This document shows, in pieces, positions 47,377 through 58,700 of a DNA stretch of 64,000 bases. The position numbers and the translations under genes were made by a program. The notes below the pieces were generated by a model, which saw only the letters and a program-made list of their open reading frames with translations, was not told the origin of the DNA and ran no database searches. Source of the DNA: Mucor racemosus (Eukaryota; Mucoromycota; Mucoromycetes; Mucorales; Mucoraceae); NCBI GenBank assembly GCA_027405735.1, contig JAPEHQ010000007.1:310001-374000 (forward strand), given 5' to 3'. How positions within the stretch are numbered: the first letter of the stretch is position 1; every line of letters begins with the position of its first letter.

Positions 47377-49026
47377 TAGTTATAATGTTTACAGCAACAA
47401 TGGTTTTTGCTCAAGCATAAACTTAAATAACACTTACTGCTTAAATTTATATGCAAGCCAAAGTCTGAGATTATAGATGTTTATCACACATAAAACTTAA
47501 ACAGATTAACCTTCTTTAACTTACTATTTTGGTTTACGATTGTCAGCTGTAAAAAGATTTGTTTTCAAGTATAGCTACAATCAAAACTATGGTTATTATA
47601 TAAGACATTAGAGTATTTTCTTTGAAAGAGATATAAATATTATTGTCTTTGATTTGATCTGGTAATCAAGAAATACGTCCAACAATACAGTAATAAATAA
47701 TGATATTTGATCTTAGAATGCGGTTAAATAAAAATACCAGTGTCGAATATAACGACTGCTACCTCTATTAAAAACATCAGTCCCTTATGTTAGCATGCAG
47801 CATATTCAGATACAAGAAAAGAATACCAGCAGCCTGATAGTCTGATATGCCTTATCAAACGGTAAATATATCCTTGGAATATGAAAACAAAAAGAGAGAA
47901 ACAACACACGTAGAAAAGGACTTTTAAGGCTTTACATTATTTAGCGCAATTAAAACCCTGCTAAATTGCACATTTCAGTCAATGTAAAAGCAGCGTTACA
48001 GCGCATAAACCATGAACTAATAAACAAATAGGCATTATCTGTTATCATAGAAACATACATTTTTCTATCAGAAAAACTGTCTGTCATCATACATCCATTA
48101 AAAATTGTAAAAGCGAGCCCGTAGAGCGATTCCGTAATTGAGTATAACGAGATTAAACTATTAACTCTACTATACTATGATATATCCAAATTTTAAATAA
48201 AAAGTATTTGTTTTTTCTATATTTAACCACGTGCAATCTGAAAATTCAGTTTTTGTAGCGGACATTTTCGGGACCCATTTTATCCTTACCAACACTCATG
48301 ATTTTGATCAAAAAAAAGAAAAATCAAATTTTGATACCAAAATCAACGTTTAAATATACTACATTGTGAGAGAAAATTGTAGCTATGACTAATACACATT
48401 TTATAAAAGCTTAATATTAAATGTTAAGTAATAAAACTTAGCATTTTTGACCCAAAAACGGTTTTTTGATTAAAGGATTTTCATGTAATATTTTGCAATA
48501 AAAATGTTTGTTATTTTTTATTAAGCAAATAGAGCGCTAAATTCTCCATATGTGTATTTTTTTTGTTTTTATAATTGGTAGTAAAATTAACTCTAGATTT
48601 GCAAAATCAGAAAAAAAAAAATTAAAAAATGTCAAAATTGATGATCTGGACAAAGATAATTTTCTAAATTAATATTCCGCTTATAAGCCTTGTAAGTCTT
48701 AAAAATAAGAAACTTTATAATACTGGAGAACTTTTTCAAGAATTTACGATGCTGTACCCATTTGATTCAAGCTTATTACTGTAAATCTTTATACATGTTA
48801 ATATTGTGTGGTAGTTTATTTGATGATAATATAGTCTTACGTTATAATTATTGTGCTAAAGATGGTTTAAATTGAGCTTTAATCTTACGTTTCCAATATC
48901 GTAAACATAAACATGGTCGTCACTGAAACCTATTGCCGTCTTTTTATCGTCTTTGTCCCAACCAAGCCAATTTATTCAATGCTTTATTAGAATCAATTTA
49001 AGTAGTAGTACTTACAAATGGTTCCT
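47377..49026. repeat. DIC repeat, copy 5
   Basis: Left boundary TAGTTATAATGTTTACAGC. The unit is near complete on the left, but its right side stops at GGTTCCT (49026), where it is joined directly to a gag remnant. Confidence 0.82.
48890..49026 (-). pseudogene. Captured dynein intermediate chain exon fragment, copy 5
   Basis: Same fragment, with a 6-bp ACTACT expansion before the shared TAA and a short duplication (GTTGG) within the WDK codons. Truncated at the EEP codons by the gag junction. The plus-strand frame at 48953-49240 spans the junction and is a shadow. Confidence 0.65.
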
Positions 49027-50516
49027 TCGTACTTTCATAGTAGTAGCAACACTAATCGTATTATTCGCAGCAGAAGGAGACAACTTTATCATTCCAAAGC
49101 GGTGCAAAGCTCTGGATGGAGGTGAGCCTGTACGTGTAGCCGTGTTACATTGGTGCCCTGAAACCCAGTTAGGAGCACCATATTCGAAACAATGTTTGAC
49201 AAAATCAGGACTAGTAGATGAGGAATTGTCACCGAAATAAGAAGTTGAAAGAGCAGCATATGCACCATTGGCTTGTAAAATCCTTACATACGCCTTGCAC
49301 TCAGATGTGTTGTGAGCCTTACTCTTGTGCAGTTCGCAGTACTTGCTGGAACCGTTATTAGAAGGAAATTTTTTTGACGACAGCGACGTAAAATTCTTAA
49401 AAACCTTAGCACTTTGAATGCTGTAAATTCATATAGTGGGCGACGTATTGACCTTCGGTTGATCAGTAAATGTACGAGCAGATCTTTGAGTGGTATATAG
49501 ATTCTCTACCGGGTCGCTCGCACCCATCACTTGCTTAACTTCAATTGGGGACATAGTTGAGAGCAAATCTCTTGTATCCCTAATTACTAAATCAACGTCT
49601 ATATGTCTATATCATCAGTAGAACCTTTGCTTTGTCGAACAATATTCACTTGTCCCTTGAGTTTGGGAGGAAGTAAATTCATGAAGCGCGCTACCATTAA
49701 AAAGGTCGGCGGTACCTGGTCATCTGCACGTCAACGGAGATCATTAAAGCGGTCTACAAATGAATCCAGCAATTTAGCTTGATGTAGCTTAATATCCACG
49801 AGATAGGAAGTATACTTTTGTCTATCATCTAAGACACTGAGACCATAGCGAGCCTTGAACGCAGCCTTGAATTCACCCCAAGACGGTTTTCTTGTGGTCG
49901 CTTGGTATGACTTATACCATGTGCTTTGAGTAGGTGACAACATTGGAGGAAGCAGACGAGGGCACTCGTTGTTGAAATTTAAATTGTAAGAGTACATTGC
50001 ATCCTCAAACTTGGTCAGACAAGCGTCAACATCTACAAAAATAGTGTTCTTGTTATCGAAAACTGCTCCTTCCCATTGAAAATAAGGTAATTTTGCTGGG
50101 CAAATTGCTTTATTATGAGAGTGCAAAGGAATTTTGTAGAATGCTGTTAGGGATGGAGGAAAAGAAGTACGAAGCTGTGACAAAAAATCCATGGACATAC
50201 ACAGCGTCTTAGTATGATCTTCCAATTCTTGAACTTCAGCACGACGAGCAGCTCCAGGTAGTGTAAAAATCTTAGCAGAGGCAAGAGTAGTATCAATAGT
50301 CAATTGATTTACCGTAGATTGCAATTTGTCTACATTCTCTCTTGGTGATGCAGGCCTAGGTCCAGTAGTAGCAGCAGGTGAGGATGATTCATTGCTAACG
50401 GAATCAATTTCCATGTTACTTCGGTCTTGTTGATTAGGTGGAAGAATTGGAGATATAACGAGAGCTTGAGTAGATTCCGGTGCGAAATGAGTAGGGCCTG
50501 AATTGACTTCTTGCAT
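49027..50516 (-). pseudogene. Ty3/gypsy-like retrotransposon gag, broken
   Basis: Starts at the ATG at 50516 (MQEVNSG). An N-terminal Ser/Pro-rich part is followed by a capsid-like Retrotrans_gag domain with WYKSYQ, WGEFKAAFKARYG and DSFVDRFNDLR. The first stop is at 49731. Reading continues with at least two more stops and one frame change through an NLLPPKLKG segment to Cys/His motifs (YCELHKSKAHNTSEC, then HCFEYG...GHQC) that resemble nucleocapsid knuckles. No protease or polymerase follows, because the sequence is cut at 49026 by DIC copy 5. Clearly non-functional. The upstream LTR (50555-51130) is 38 bp away. Confidence 0.8.
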
Positions 50517-50554
50517 TTTAATAGCAGAGTAATAGCTTGATAAAAAAAATGAAT

Positions 50555-51130
50555 TGTCAGAGAAACAATATAAAATAATAATAATTAAAAAGAACAAAAA
50601 TGATCAGTTTCTCAACTGTTATAAAAAATCAGAAAGATGGTAAAGTTTTATTAAAAAGTAAAATATGGTTGATTTTATATGTTTTTAGGTGTTATGGTTA
50701 TCTCAGGCACCACACTACTAGTATAACCCTTTTAATTATATTATGGGAATAATCATCAAATTATGCCTTAAGGATTATTTATCAATAATCTAACCAGCAC
50801 AAATCCAAACGTTGCGATATTTGTGTGATGGTGTAAACGATATGAAAATTAAGATTATCAACACTGTGGGAATTGTTGTCTTCTTGAGTGTTGTGAGAAT
50901 TTCTCTTTTATTCATGATTTAAACGTGAGAAATAAGTGGACAAATATGGCGGAAACAAACCACTGTTTATAGCATTTATAAGATGTAACACATATGGATT
51001 ACGTCGTAGAGGTAAAATATACCATTTATGGACACGTTGAATTTAGAGTTTTAATGTTACTTCAAATGTTTCTATTTGAATCTGGTGGCTGTTAACATTG
51101 TAGAAGGCGGCATATACAGTTGGCACAACA
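50555..51130 (-). mobile_element. 5' LTR of the gag remnant, diverged relative of family B
   Basis: Plus-strand start TGTCAGAGAAACAATA and end TTGGCACAACA (TG...CA). Its plus-strand beginning (ATCAGTTTCTCAACTGTTATA) and its end (TGTAGAAGGCGG...ACAACA) parallel family B, while the middle has diverged. Its position just upstream of the gag start gives the sense orientation of the family. I see no clear primer-binding site. Confidence 0.65.
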
Positions 51131-51720
51131 ATGATTCTCCTTTTTTTCTTAGTAAGTGTAATGATCTGTAATTTTGGACTAACAACAAAGGTGGATAATA
51201 TGCTTATAGATATTATTCTTGTTATTATAAATTGGTGATCACTGGATTGATGAAGGTTGGTGTTCTTATTTGTAAATTAGATATTTATTAGTAAATATTA
51301 AATAAATAAAAGTAAAGAGAGTGTAACAAGACAGATAAATCTACAAGGGATCATGTAATGATTTCCTTGTAGTATTTATATAAGGAATGAGGCAAGGTTT
51401 TGCAAGAATGAAACTGAAATGTTTGACTCATTACAGCAAGTTTTGCATATGTCTAGCAATTTTTTTTTCATTAATGCATAATGTGATATGCATACTAGTA
51501 AATTTGGTTGGTAAAATTCGGCTCGATACCAATACTACCAGCATCCAGGGGTCGTTTTACGTTCAGTCAGTTTGAGCAACAAGTTAGTTACCTGCTACTT
51601 ACAGCTACTAAGCTCAACAAGCCCATTAGTTCTTCTCAACGAATATGAATTCAAATGACTTCCCGTTGCAATGGAAGGTACTTTTAGCGCTGATCCGCAG
51701 AATTGCAAAAAGTTTAGCCT
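51131..51720. repeat. Segment X, copy 2 (with LTR-D inside)
   Basis: Matches 4949-5484 apart from the inserted LTRs; here the family C LTR is absent and the family D LTR is present. Followed by LTR-B and DIC copy 6, mirroring the order at 4949-7461. The frame 51387-51575 is a shadow over repeat DNA. Confidence 0.7.
51157..51435 (-). mobile_element. Solo LTR, family D
   Basis: 279 bp, TGTAATGATCTGTAATT to GACTCATTACA, flanked by GTAAG (51152-51156) and GCAAG (51436-51440), one mismatch. The unoccupied site is visible at about 4970 in segment X copy 1. Confidence 0.9.
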
Positions 51721-52253
51721 TGTCGTATATTTTCATCATGTTTGATGAATAATATCTAAAAAAAAATACAATTAAAAGAGAATGAGTAATGAATCAGTTT
51801 TTTAACTGTATAATAAAAACAAGATTTCGTTTATTTAGATATAAAATTATGGTCTTTTATATTTATTTGACATTGAGATCCTGAGGTGTAATTTAAGGCA
51901 CTATTGAGCCATTAGATTTGTTTCATAGTAATCTATGGATTGAAATGGACCAATCATAATTTAACCGTTGTTCTTGCAGAGCTTGTGAATTGCTTTGTTT
52001 CAATGCTGCGCTAAATGTGCTTGGATGTTGATTTGATAGCTACTTGATTGATTAACCGCTGGGATGAAATAATATGGTGTCATAATTAAGGTCCAAGCGT
52101 TCTTGGTAATTACTGGATTAAACGTGGTACGCTAGGAGTTTCTTATATCCGATATCAAGACTTCGCACTTCAATGCATGTCGTAGTCAATAGATTGTAAG
52201 ATGTATTAATACTGTAGAAGGTAATAACGTGTGATACTAGGTGGCATACAACA
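51721..52253 (-). mobile_element. Solo LTR, family B
   Basis: Plus-strand start TGTCGTATATTTTCATC, end GGTGGCATACAACA. Flanks AGCCT and ACCCT match at four of five bases. Same junction role as 5485-6016. Confidence 0.85.
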
Positions 52254-53210
52254 ACCCTGCTAAATTGCACATTTCAGCCAATGTAAAAGCAGCATTACAG
52301 CGCATGAACCATAGATTAAATAAAATAGGCAATATCTGTTGTTATCATAGAAACATGCGTTTTCCTACCAGAAAATTTGTCTGTCATATCATAGATTCGT
52401 TAAAAAGTTGCAAAAGCGAACCTGCAGAGCGACGCCGTAATTGAGCATAGCAAGATTGAACGGCTAAGTCTCTTATACTATGGTACAGTATATCTAAGTT
52501 TTAAATAAAAATTTGTTTTTTTTTTTACTTTTCTTATATTTAACCATGTACGGTCTGAAAATTCAGTTTTTGTAGCGGACATTTTCGGGACTCATTTTAC
52601 CCTTACCAACACTCATGATTTTGATCAAAAAAAAGAAAAATCAAATTTTGATACCAAAATCAACGTTTAAATATACTACATTATGAGAGAAAATTGTAGC
52701 CATGACTAATACACATTTTATAAAAGCTTAATATTAAATGTTAAGTAATAAAACTTAGCATTTTTGACCCAAAAACGGTTTTTTGATTAAAGGATTTTCA
52801 TGTTATATTTTGCAATGAAAATGTTTATTATTTTTTATTGGGCAAATAGAGCGCTAAATTCTGCACATGTGTATATTTTTTGTTTTTATAATTGGTAATA
52901 TAATTAACTCCAGATTTGCAAAACCAGAAAAAAAAATTTAAGAAATGTCAAAATTGATGATCTGGACAAAAATAATTTTCTAAATTAATATTCCGCTTAC
53001 GAGCCTTGTAAGTCTTAAAAATAAGTGATTTTATAATACTTGAAAACTTTTTTGAGACTTTACGATGCTGTACCCACTTGATTCAAACTTATTACTATAA
53101 ATCTTTATACAGGTTAATATTGTGTGGTTGTTTATTTGCTGATGATATAGTCTTACTTCATAATTAATGCGCTAGAGGTGATTTACATTAAGTTTTAGTC
53201 TTACCCTCCC

Positions 53211-53489
53211 TGTAATGAGTCAAACATTTCAGTTTCATTCTTGCAAAACCTTGCCTCATTCCTTATATAAATACTACAAGGAAATCATTACATGATCCCT
53301 TGTAGATTTATCTGTCTTGTTACACTCTCTTTACTTTTATTTATTTAATATTTACTAATAAATATCTAATTTACAAATAAGAACACCAACCTTCATCAAT
53401 CCAGTGATCACCAATTTATAATAACAAGAATAATATCTATAAGCATAGTATCCACCTTTGTTGTCAGTCCAAAATTACAGATCATTACA
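53211..53489 (+). mobile_element. Solo LTR, family D (second copy)
   Basis: 279 bp, TGTAATGAGTCAAACATTTC to ATCATTACA, flanked by CTCCC (53206-53210 and 53490-53494). Almost a perfect reverse complement of 51157-51435 only 2 kb away, so the two are a recent pair. Confidence 0.94.
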
Positions 53490-53605
53490 CTCCCTCCAAC
53501 ATCATAAACATAAACATGGCCATCACTGTGACCTATTGCCACCTTTTTACCCTCTTCGTCCCAAGCCAATTTACGCAATGCCTTACCAGAACAAATTTAC
53601 TTTTG
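53490..53605 (-). pseudogene. Captured dynein intermediate chain exon fragment, copy 6
   Basis: Minus-strand KLAWDEEGKK and GHVYVYDVGG-type sequence. Upstream of the shared TAA the sequence differs from copies 1-5 and leads into R5. Confidence 0.68.
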
Positions 53606-55030
53606 ATCTAGTGCATAAAAATTGCTTTATTAGTAAAATCAATTATTAATAACAAGCTAATAAGTAATAATTATGGTGTACCTTTGATAGTTGGTAGTGA
53701 TATACAAGACAACATCTTGTTTTCCTCTTCTTAACCGTTGGCCATTAAATAGAAATAAATGCTTTTTAGAAACTAAATAGACTAACATGAGTTTATTCAT
53801 TCATTCAAATCAAGTCAGTACTATACATACTTTTATAATCACTAGTTTTTCTCCAGGTAGATATTGACTTTCGACCAAAAAAGCATTGATTATAACGTAG
53901 ATAATGAAAGAAAATGATTAAGTCGTCCTGGACGCTTTTTTTGTTCCAGAAAGATATTATAACGTGCCCTAATATTAACCGTTAATAATTTATTTTTAAA
54001 TAAACAATAGGAAAAACATGTACTTGCACCTGCTACTTAATTTTAGTTTATGAAAAATATTGGTTTTTTTGTTGTAGTTTTAAACGTAAATAAACGAGCT
54101 GAGGAAAGAGTAGAGAAGAAAAAAGGTTTTGTGTGTTACAAACAGAAATTTACAAAGGCATAAATACTTTTAGTGTTACCAAACAGGTTGTTGTCGTTGT
54201 TTCCATTTGGTCCCCGAAAGAAGAACATGGGCAGAACTCTATCAAAACCCAAGTTTCAAATTGATATATCTCGTCAATAAGGCAATTCTGTTGAATCAGA
54301 GTAATTCATATCTATTTTAAACGATTAAAATTATCTTCGTTATTAATTATATTGCGATTGATATACTTTAGTAAATTGACTAAAAAACCTTGATCTCATT
54401 GCTTTGCTTATCTGGGCTGCCTGATGTGCACAGAATTTTTTATTCTGCCCATCTGTTGTATTCCACCTACTAGTATCATACATTATCACCTTCTACAGTA
54501 TCAATACATCTTACAATCTATTGACTACGACATGTATTGAAGTGCAAGTCTTGATATCGGATATAAGAAACTCCTAGCGTACCAAGTTTAATCCAGTAAT
54601 TACCAAGAACGCTTGGACCTCAATTATGACACCACATTATTTCATCCCAGCAGTTAACCAATCAAGTAGTTATCAAATCAACATCCAAGCATATTTAGCG
54701 CAGCATTGAAACAACACAACTCACAAGCTCTGCAAGAACGGTTAAATTATGATTGATCCATTTCAATCCATAGATTACTATCAAACAGATCCAATAGTTC
54801 AATAGTGCCTTAAATTACATCTCAGGATCTCAATGTCTAATCAATATAAAAGGCCATACTTTTACATCTAAATAAACGATATCTTGTTTTTATTATACAG
54901 TTGAAGAACTGATTAATTACTCATTCTTTTATAATTGTATTCTTTTTTAAGTAATATTTATCAATCCTGAAAATATACGACACCATCTGTGCAGATCATT
55001 ATGCCCATAGGAAGCATAGTTTGGTGGCCG
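53606..55030. repeat. Repeat R5, copy 1 (with LTR-B inside)
   Basis: Direct repeat of 57226-58125, about 90 percent similar by eye. After removing the LTR at 54454-54982 the two copies are colinear to GGAAGCATA. In both copies a minus-strand frame of about 40-45 codons (around 54200-54290 and 57810-57910) stays open, possibly a small captured coding piece, not recognised. Confidence 0.75.
54454..54982 (+). mobile_element. Solo LTR, family B (sense orientation)
   Basis: 529 bp, TGTTGTATTCCACCTAC to AATATACGACA, flanked by CCATC (54449-54453 and 54983-54987). The empty site exists in R5 copy 2 near 58088. Confidence 0.95.
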
Positions 55031-55386
55031 TAGTGAATGCAGTAGTAACTAATGATATTTGATCTTAAAATGCGATTAAATGAAAATATAAGTCTCTAGT
55101 ATAGACAGCTACAGTAGTATGTTCCTACTGTATTATTATATTAAAAACATTAGTCCTTTATGTTAGAATGTGTAGTAGTCATATATAAGAAAAGAATACT
55201 AACTTAATAGTCTGAGATGCCTTATCAAACGGTAAATTATATTCTTGGAATATGAAAGCAAAAAGAGAGTAACAACACACGCAGAAAAGAATTTTCAAGG
55301 CTTTATATTAGTTAGCGCAATTGAAACCCTGCTAAATTACACATTCCATCCAATGTAAAAGCAGCATTACTGCGCATGAACCATAA

Positions 55387-55778
55387 TGTTATATCAAAAG
55401 ATACTAATATAAAAATACTCTGCTAAAAGATTCATTTTATTAATTCATTGATGCTTCGTATTTATATGTTTTCTAAATAGTTATATGATTATTAATATTA
55501 TTAATGAATTGCCGGGTATTGAGGCACTCGATATGATTTTGGAACAAATCATATACAATGGAATTTGTGGAATTGGGAATCTGTGATTGTATCATTTGGA
55601 TAAGATGTAGGATTGCTTATGTTTCATTGTTGCCAAGTGTTCCTGAAGGTTTCTGACAGTCGCTGTTAATGCTAGTGGTTATGTATGACATTTAGTATGA
55701 GTTACTAAATGTCATGCCATGTTGGATTTCAATAGTTGCTCCTGGATTTCTACATCTGGGTAAACTTCTGATATATCA
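55387..55778. mobile_element. Solo LTR, family G
   Basis: 392 bp, TGTTATATCAAAAGATAC to TTCTGATATATCA, flanked by CATAA (55382-55386 and 55779-55783). Removal restores the DIC sequence ACCATAAACTAAAC. Only copy in the window. Confidence 0.9.
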
Positions 55779-56507
55779 CATAAACTAAACAAAACAAACA
55801 ATATCTATTTTCATAAAATAAACATTTTTCTACCAGAAAAACCAACTGTCATATCATACATTCATTAAAAAATTGCAAAAACGAGCCCGTAGAGCGACGC
55901 CATGATTGAGCATAGCAAGTTTAAATTGCTAAGTCTCTTATACTATGGTATTATCTAAGTTTTAAATAAAAAGGCGTTTCTTTTTTTTTAACTTTTCTTA
56001 TATTTAACCACATACGGTCTGAAAATTCAGTTTTTGTAGCGGACATTTTCGGGACTCATTTTATCCTTACCAACACTCATGATTTTGATCAAAAAAAAGA
56101 AAAATCAAATTTTGATACCAAAATCAACGTTTAAATATACTACATTGTGAGAGAAAATTGTAGCCATAGCTAATACACATTTTATAAAAGCTTAACATTA
56201 AGTGTTAAGTAATAAAAATTTGTACTTTTGTCCAAAAAACGGTTTTTTGATTAAAGGATTTTCATGTAATATTTTGCAATAAAAATGTTTGTTATTTTTT
56301 ATTAAGCAAATAGAGCGCTAAATTCTCCATATGTGTATTTTTTTTGTTTTTATAATTGGTGGTATAATTAGCTCTAAATTTGCAAAACCAGAAAAAAAAA
56401 TTAAAAAATGTCAAAATTGATGATCTGGAAAAGAATAATTTTCTAAATTAATATTCCGCCTATAGGCCTTACAAATATTAAAAATAAGAGATTTTATAAT
56501 ACTGGAG

Positions 56508-56950
56508 TGTTGTAAATGTATGAAATAAAGAAAGATAAGTACGTGAGAATTGGTCAATCTTTATTCAATATAAAAAACGAGATGGGGAAATCAAATGAAG
56601 GGTGAATGTCTACTGCTATTTATATTTGATTTAAGGATTGCTTACACACCTGTCTAGAACAGTGTTCTCATACTAAAATTTAGTGTCAATCCTCACTTAT
56701 GCTAATGTAATTATATTCAGATATAGATGATCAATCTAAAGTCTTTAGTTGCTCTTGGCAACACTAATTATTAATATTCTTTACTTTCTATCTTTTATTG
56801 TAAGTCTAGATTATCAGAACTTAGCTTATGTGATTATCAGGGTAATCATTCACAGTGTTTATATGACACATATGCTAAATATATTAAGGCATAGTTTATT
56901 GTCATATTTAAACTACAATTTAAGGTACATTTATATATGCAAATACAACA
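56508..56950. mobile_element. Solo LTR, family F
   Basis: 443 bp, TGTTGTAAATGTATG to GCAAATACAACA, flanked by TGGAG (56503-56507 and 56951-56955). Removal restores ATACTGGAGAACTTTTTC as in copy 5. Only copy in the window; the frame 56749-56973 is a shadow. Confidence 0.92.
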
Positions 56951-57109
56951 TGGAGAACTTTTTCAAGAATTGACAGTGCTGTACCCATTTGATTCAAGCT
57001 TATTACTGTAAATCTTTGTACATGTTAATATTGTGTGGTGGTTTATTCGATGATAATATAGTCTTACGTTATAATTATTGCGTAATAGGTAATTTACGTT
57101 AAGTTTTAG

Positions 57110-57225
57110 TCTTACCCCTTCAACATCATAAATATAAGCATGGTCATCACTGTGACCTATTGCCACCTTTTTACCCTCTTTGTCCCAGGCCAGTTTATTC
57201 AATGCTTTACCAGAACAAACTTACT
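57110..57225 (-). pseudogene. Captured dynein intermediate chain exon fragment, copy 7 (best preserved)
   Basis: Minus-strand ALNKLAWDKEGKKVAIGHSD and DHAYIYDVEG, followed by a GTAAGA donor-like site. This is the longest uninterrupted match to the last WD repeat of dynein intermediate chain. Confidence 0.75.
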
Positions 57226-58125
57226 TTTGACCTATAAAAATTGATTTATTAGTAAAATCAATTATTAATAACAAGCTAATAAGTAATAATTATGGTGTAT
57301 CTTTGATAGTTGGTGGTGATATACAAGACAACATCTTGTTTTCCTCTTCTTAGCCGTTGGCCACTAAACAGAAACAAATATTGTTTAGAAACTAAATAGA
57401 TTAACAAGAGTTCATTCATTCAAATTAAGCCAATGCTATACATACTTTTATAATCATCAATTTTTCAGCAGGTAGATATCGATTTTAGACGAAAAAAGCA
57501 TTGATTATAACATAGATGATGGAACAAAATGACTAAGTCTTGGATGCTTTTTTTGTTCGAGAAAGATAATATTATAACGCGCGCTAACATTAACAGTTAA
57601 TAATTTATTTCCAAATAAACAATAGGAAAAACATGTACTTTTACCTGCTACTTGATTTCAGTTTATAAAAAAAATTGGTCTTTTAGTTGTAGTTTTAAAC
57701 GTAAATAAAAGAATTGAGGAAAAAATGGGGAAGAAGAAAGAAAAATAATTCTAAAACAGTTGATTTTGTGTGTTACAAGCCGAAATTTGCAAAGGCATAA
57801 ATACTTTTAGTGTTGCCAAACAAATTGTTGTCGTTGTTCCCATTTGGTCTTCGAAAGAAGAACATGGACAGAACTCTTTCAAACCCCAAATTTCAAATTG
57901 ATATATCTTGTCAATAAGGCAATTCTGTTAAATCAAAGTAACTCACATCAGTTTTAAACCATTCAAATTACCTTTGTTATTGATTATATTATTATTGATA
58001 TAGATTAGCAAATTGACTAAAAAGCCATGGTCTCATTGATATGTTCATCTGGGCTGTTTGACTTGCTTAGATATTTTTATTCTGCACATTTGTGAAGATT
58101 ATTATGTTCATGGGAAGCATATTTC
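57226..58125. repeat. Repeat R5, copy 2 (empty of LTR)
   Basis: Colinear with 53606-55030 minus LTR-B. Ends near GGAAGCATATTTCGGGC, then joins R4 copy 4. Confidence 0.75.
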
Positions 58126-58127
58126 GG

Positions 58128-58700
58128 GCAAAGTGTTAGTTTTGATAAAACAAAGGTATTTGTTTGTACAAAAATTAATATTTTGAAAAAGAACTAAATT
58201 AAATCCAGTAGAGCTCAACGATGTCGATGTCGATGATATAAAAAAAAAAAAAAAAAAAAAAAAAGTGTTGCTCGTTTTAATGGATATTTTGAAATCTACT
58301 ACAAAAATGTCAAAAAAATAGAACAAAAGAAAGGTGCTTAGATTTCTTTTGTGCTGCAATATGTTATAGAGCGCATCAAAACAAATAAGTTTTATTATTA
58401 AAAAGTGTTAGTATATCTTAATTTTTTGTAAAGACATGAAGTCTCAAAATTTTCAATTTTTAGCAGCGAAATACCTGTAAAAATCTGAAACCTTAGCACT
58501 GAAAAATTAATACCAACTGCAAAAAATAGGATATTTCCGGATACTTATTTTTGGATTAAAGTTAAAAATCTCAGGTATCTTAACATACAGTACAATTCTT
58601 TCTTGGTGTTACTTGGTGATAAAAAAAGTTGAGCAGAGATGAAAAGTAAAACCCAGTTTTTTTAAAAACAGTGAGTTTTTATAAAAAATGCATGTCATAT
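58128..58700. repeat. Dispersed repeat R4, copy 4 (inverted)
   Basis: Inverted relative to 8590-9330: TCTACTACAAAAATGTC and AATTTTTAGCAGCGAAATAC match its reverse complement. Contains an A-run at 58241-58264. The minus-strand frame 58108-58359 is a shadow. Confidence 0.6.

Larger units (their letters stand above)
52254..53605. repeat. DIC repeat, copy 6 (with LTR-D inside)
   Basis: Begins at ACCCTGCTAAATTGC, the same internal point as copy 2, and has the alternative right side: after the dynein-like exon it continues into repeat R5 instead of the block found in copies 1-4. The frame at 52241-52444 is a shadow. Confidence 0.8.
55041..57225. repeat. DIC repeat, copy 7 (with LTR-G and LTR-F inside)
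   Basis: Starts inside the unit at CAGTAGTAACTAATGATATT right after R5 copy 1, and has the alternative right side leading into R5 copy 2. Interrupted by LTRs at 55387-55778 and 56508-56950. Confidence 0.8.
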
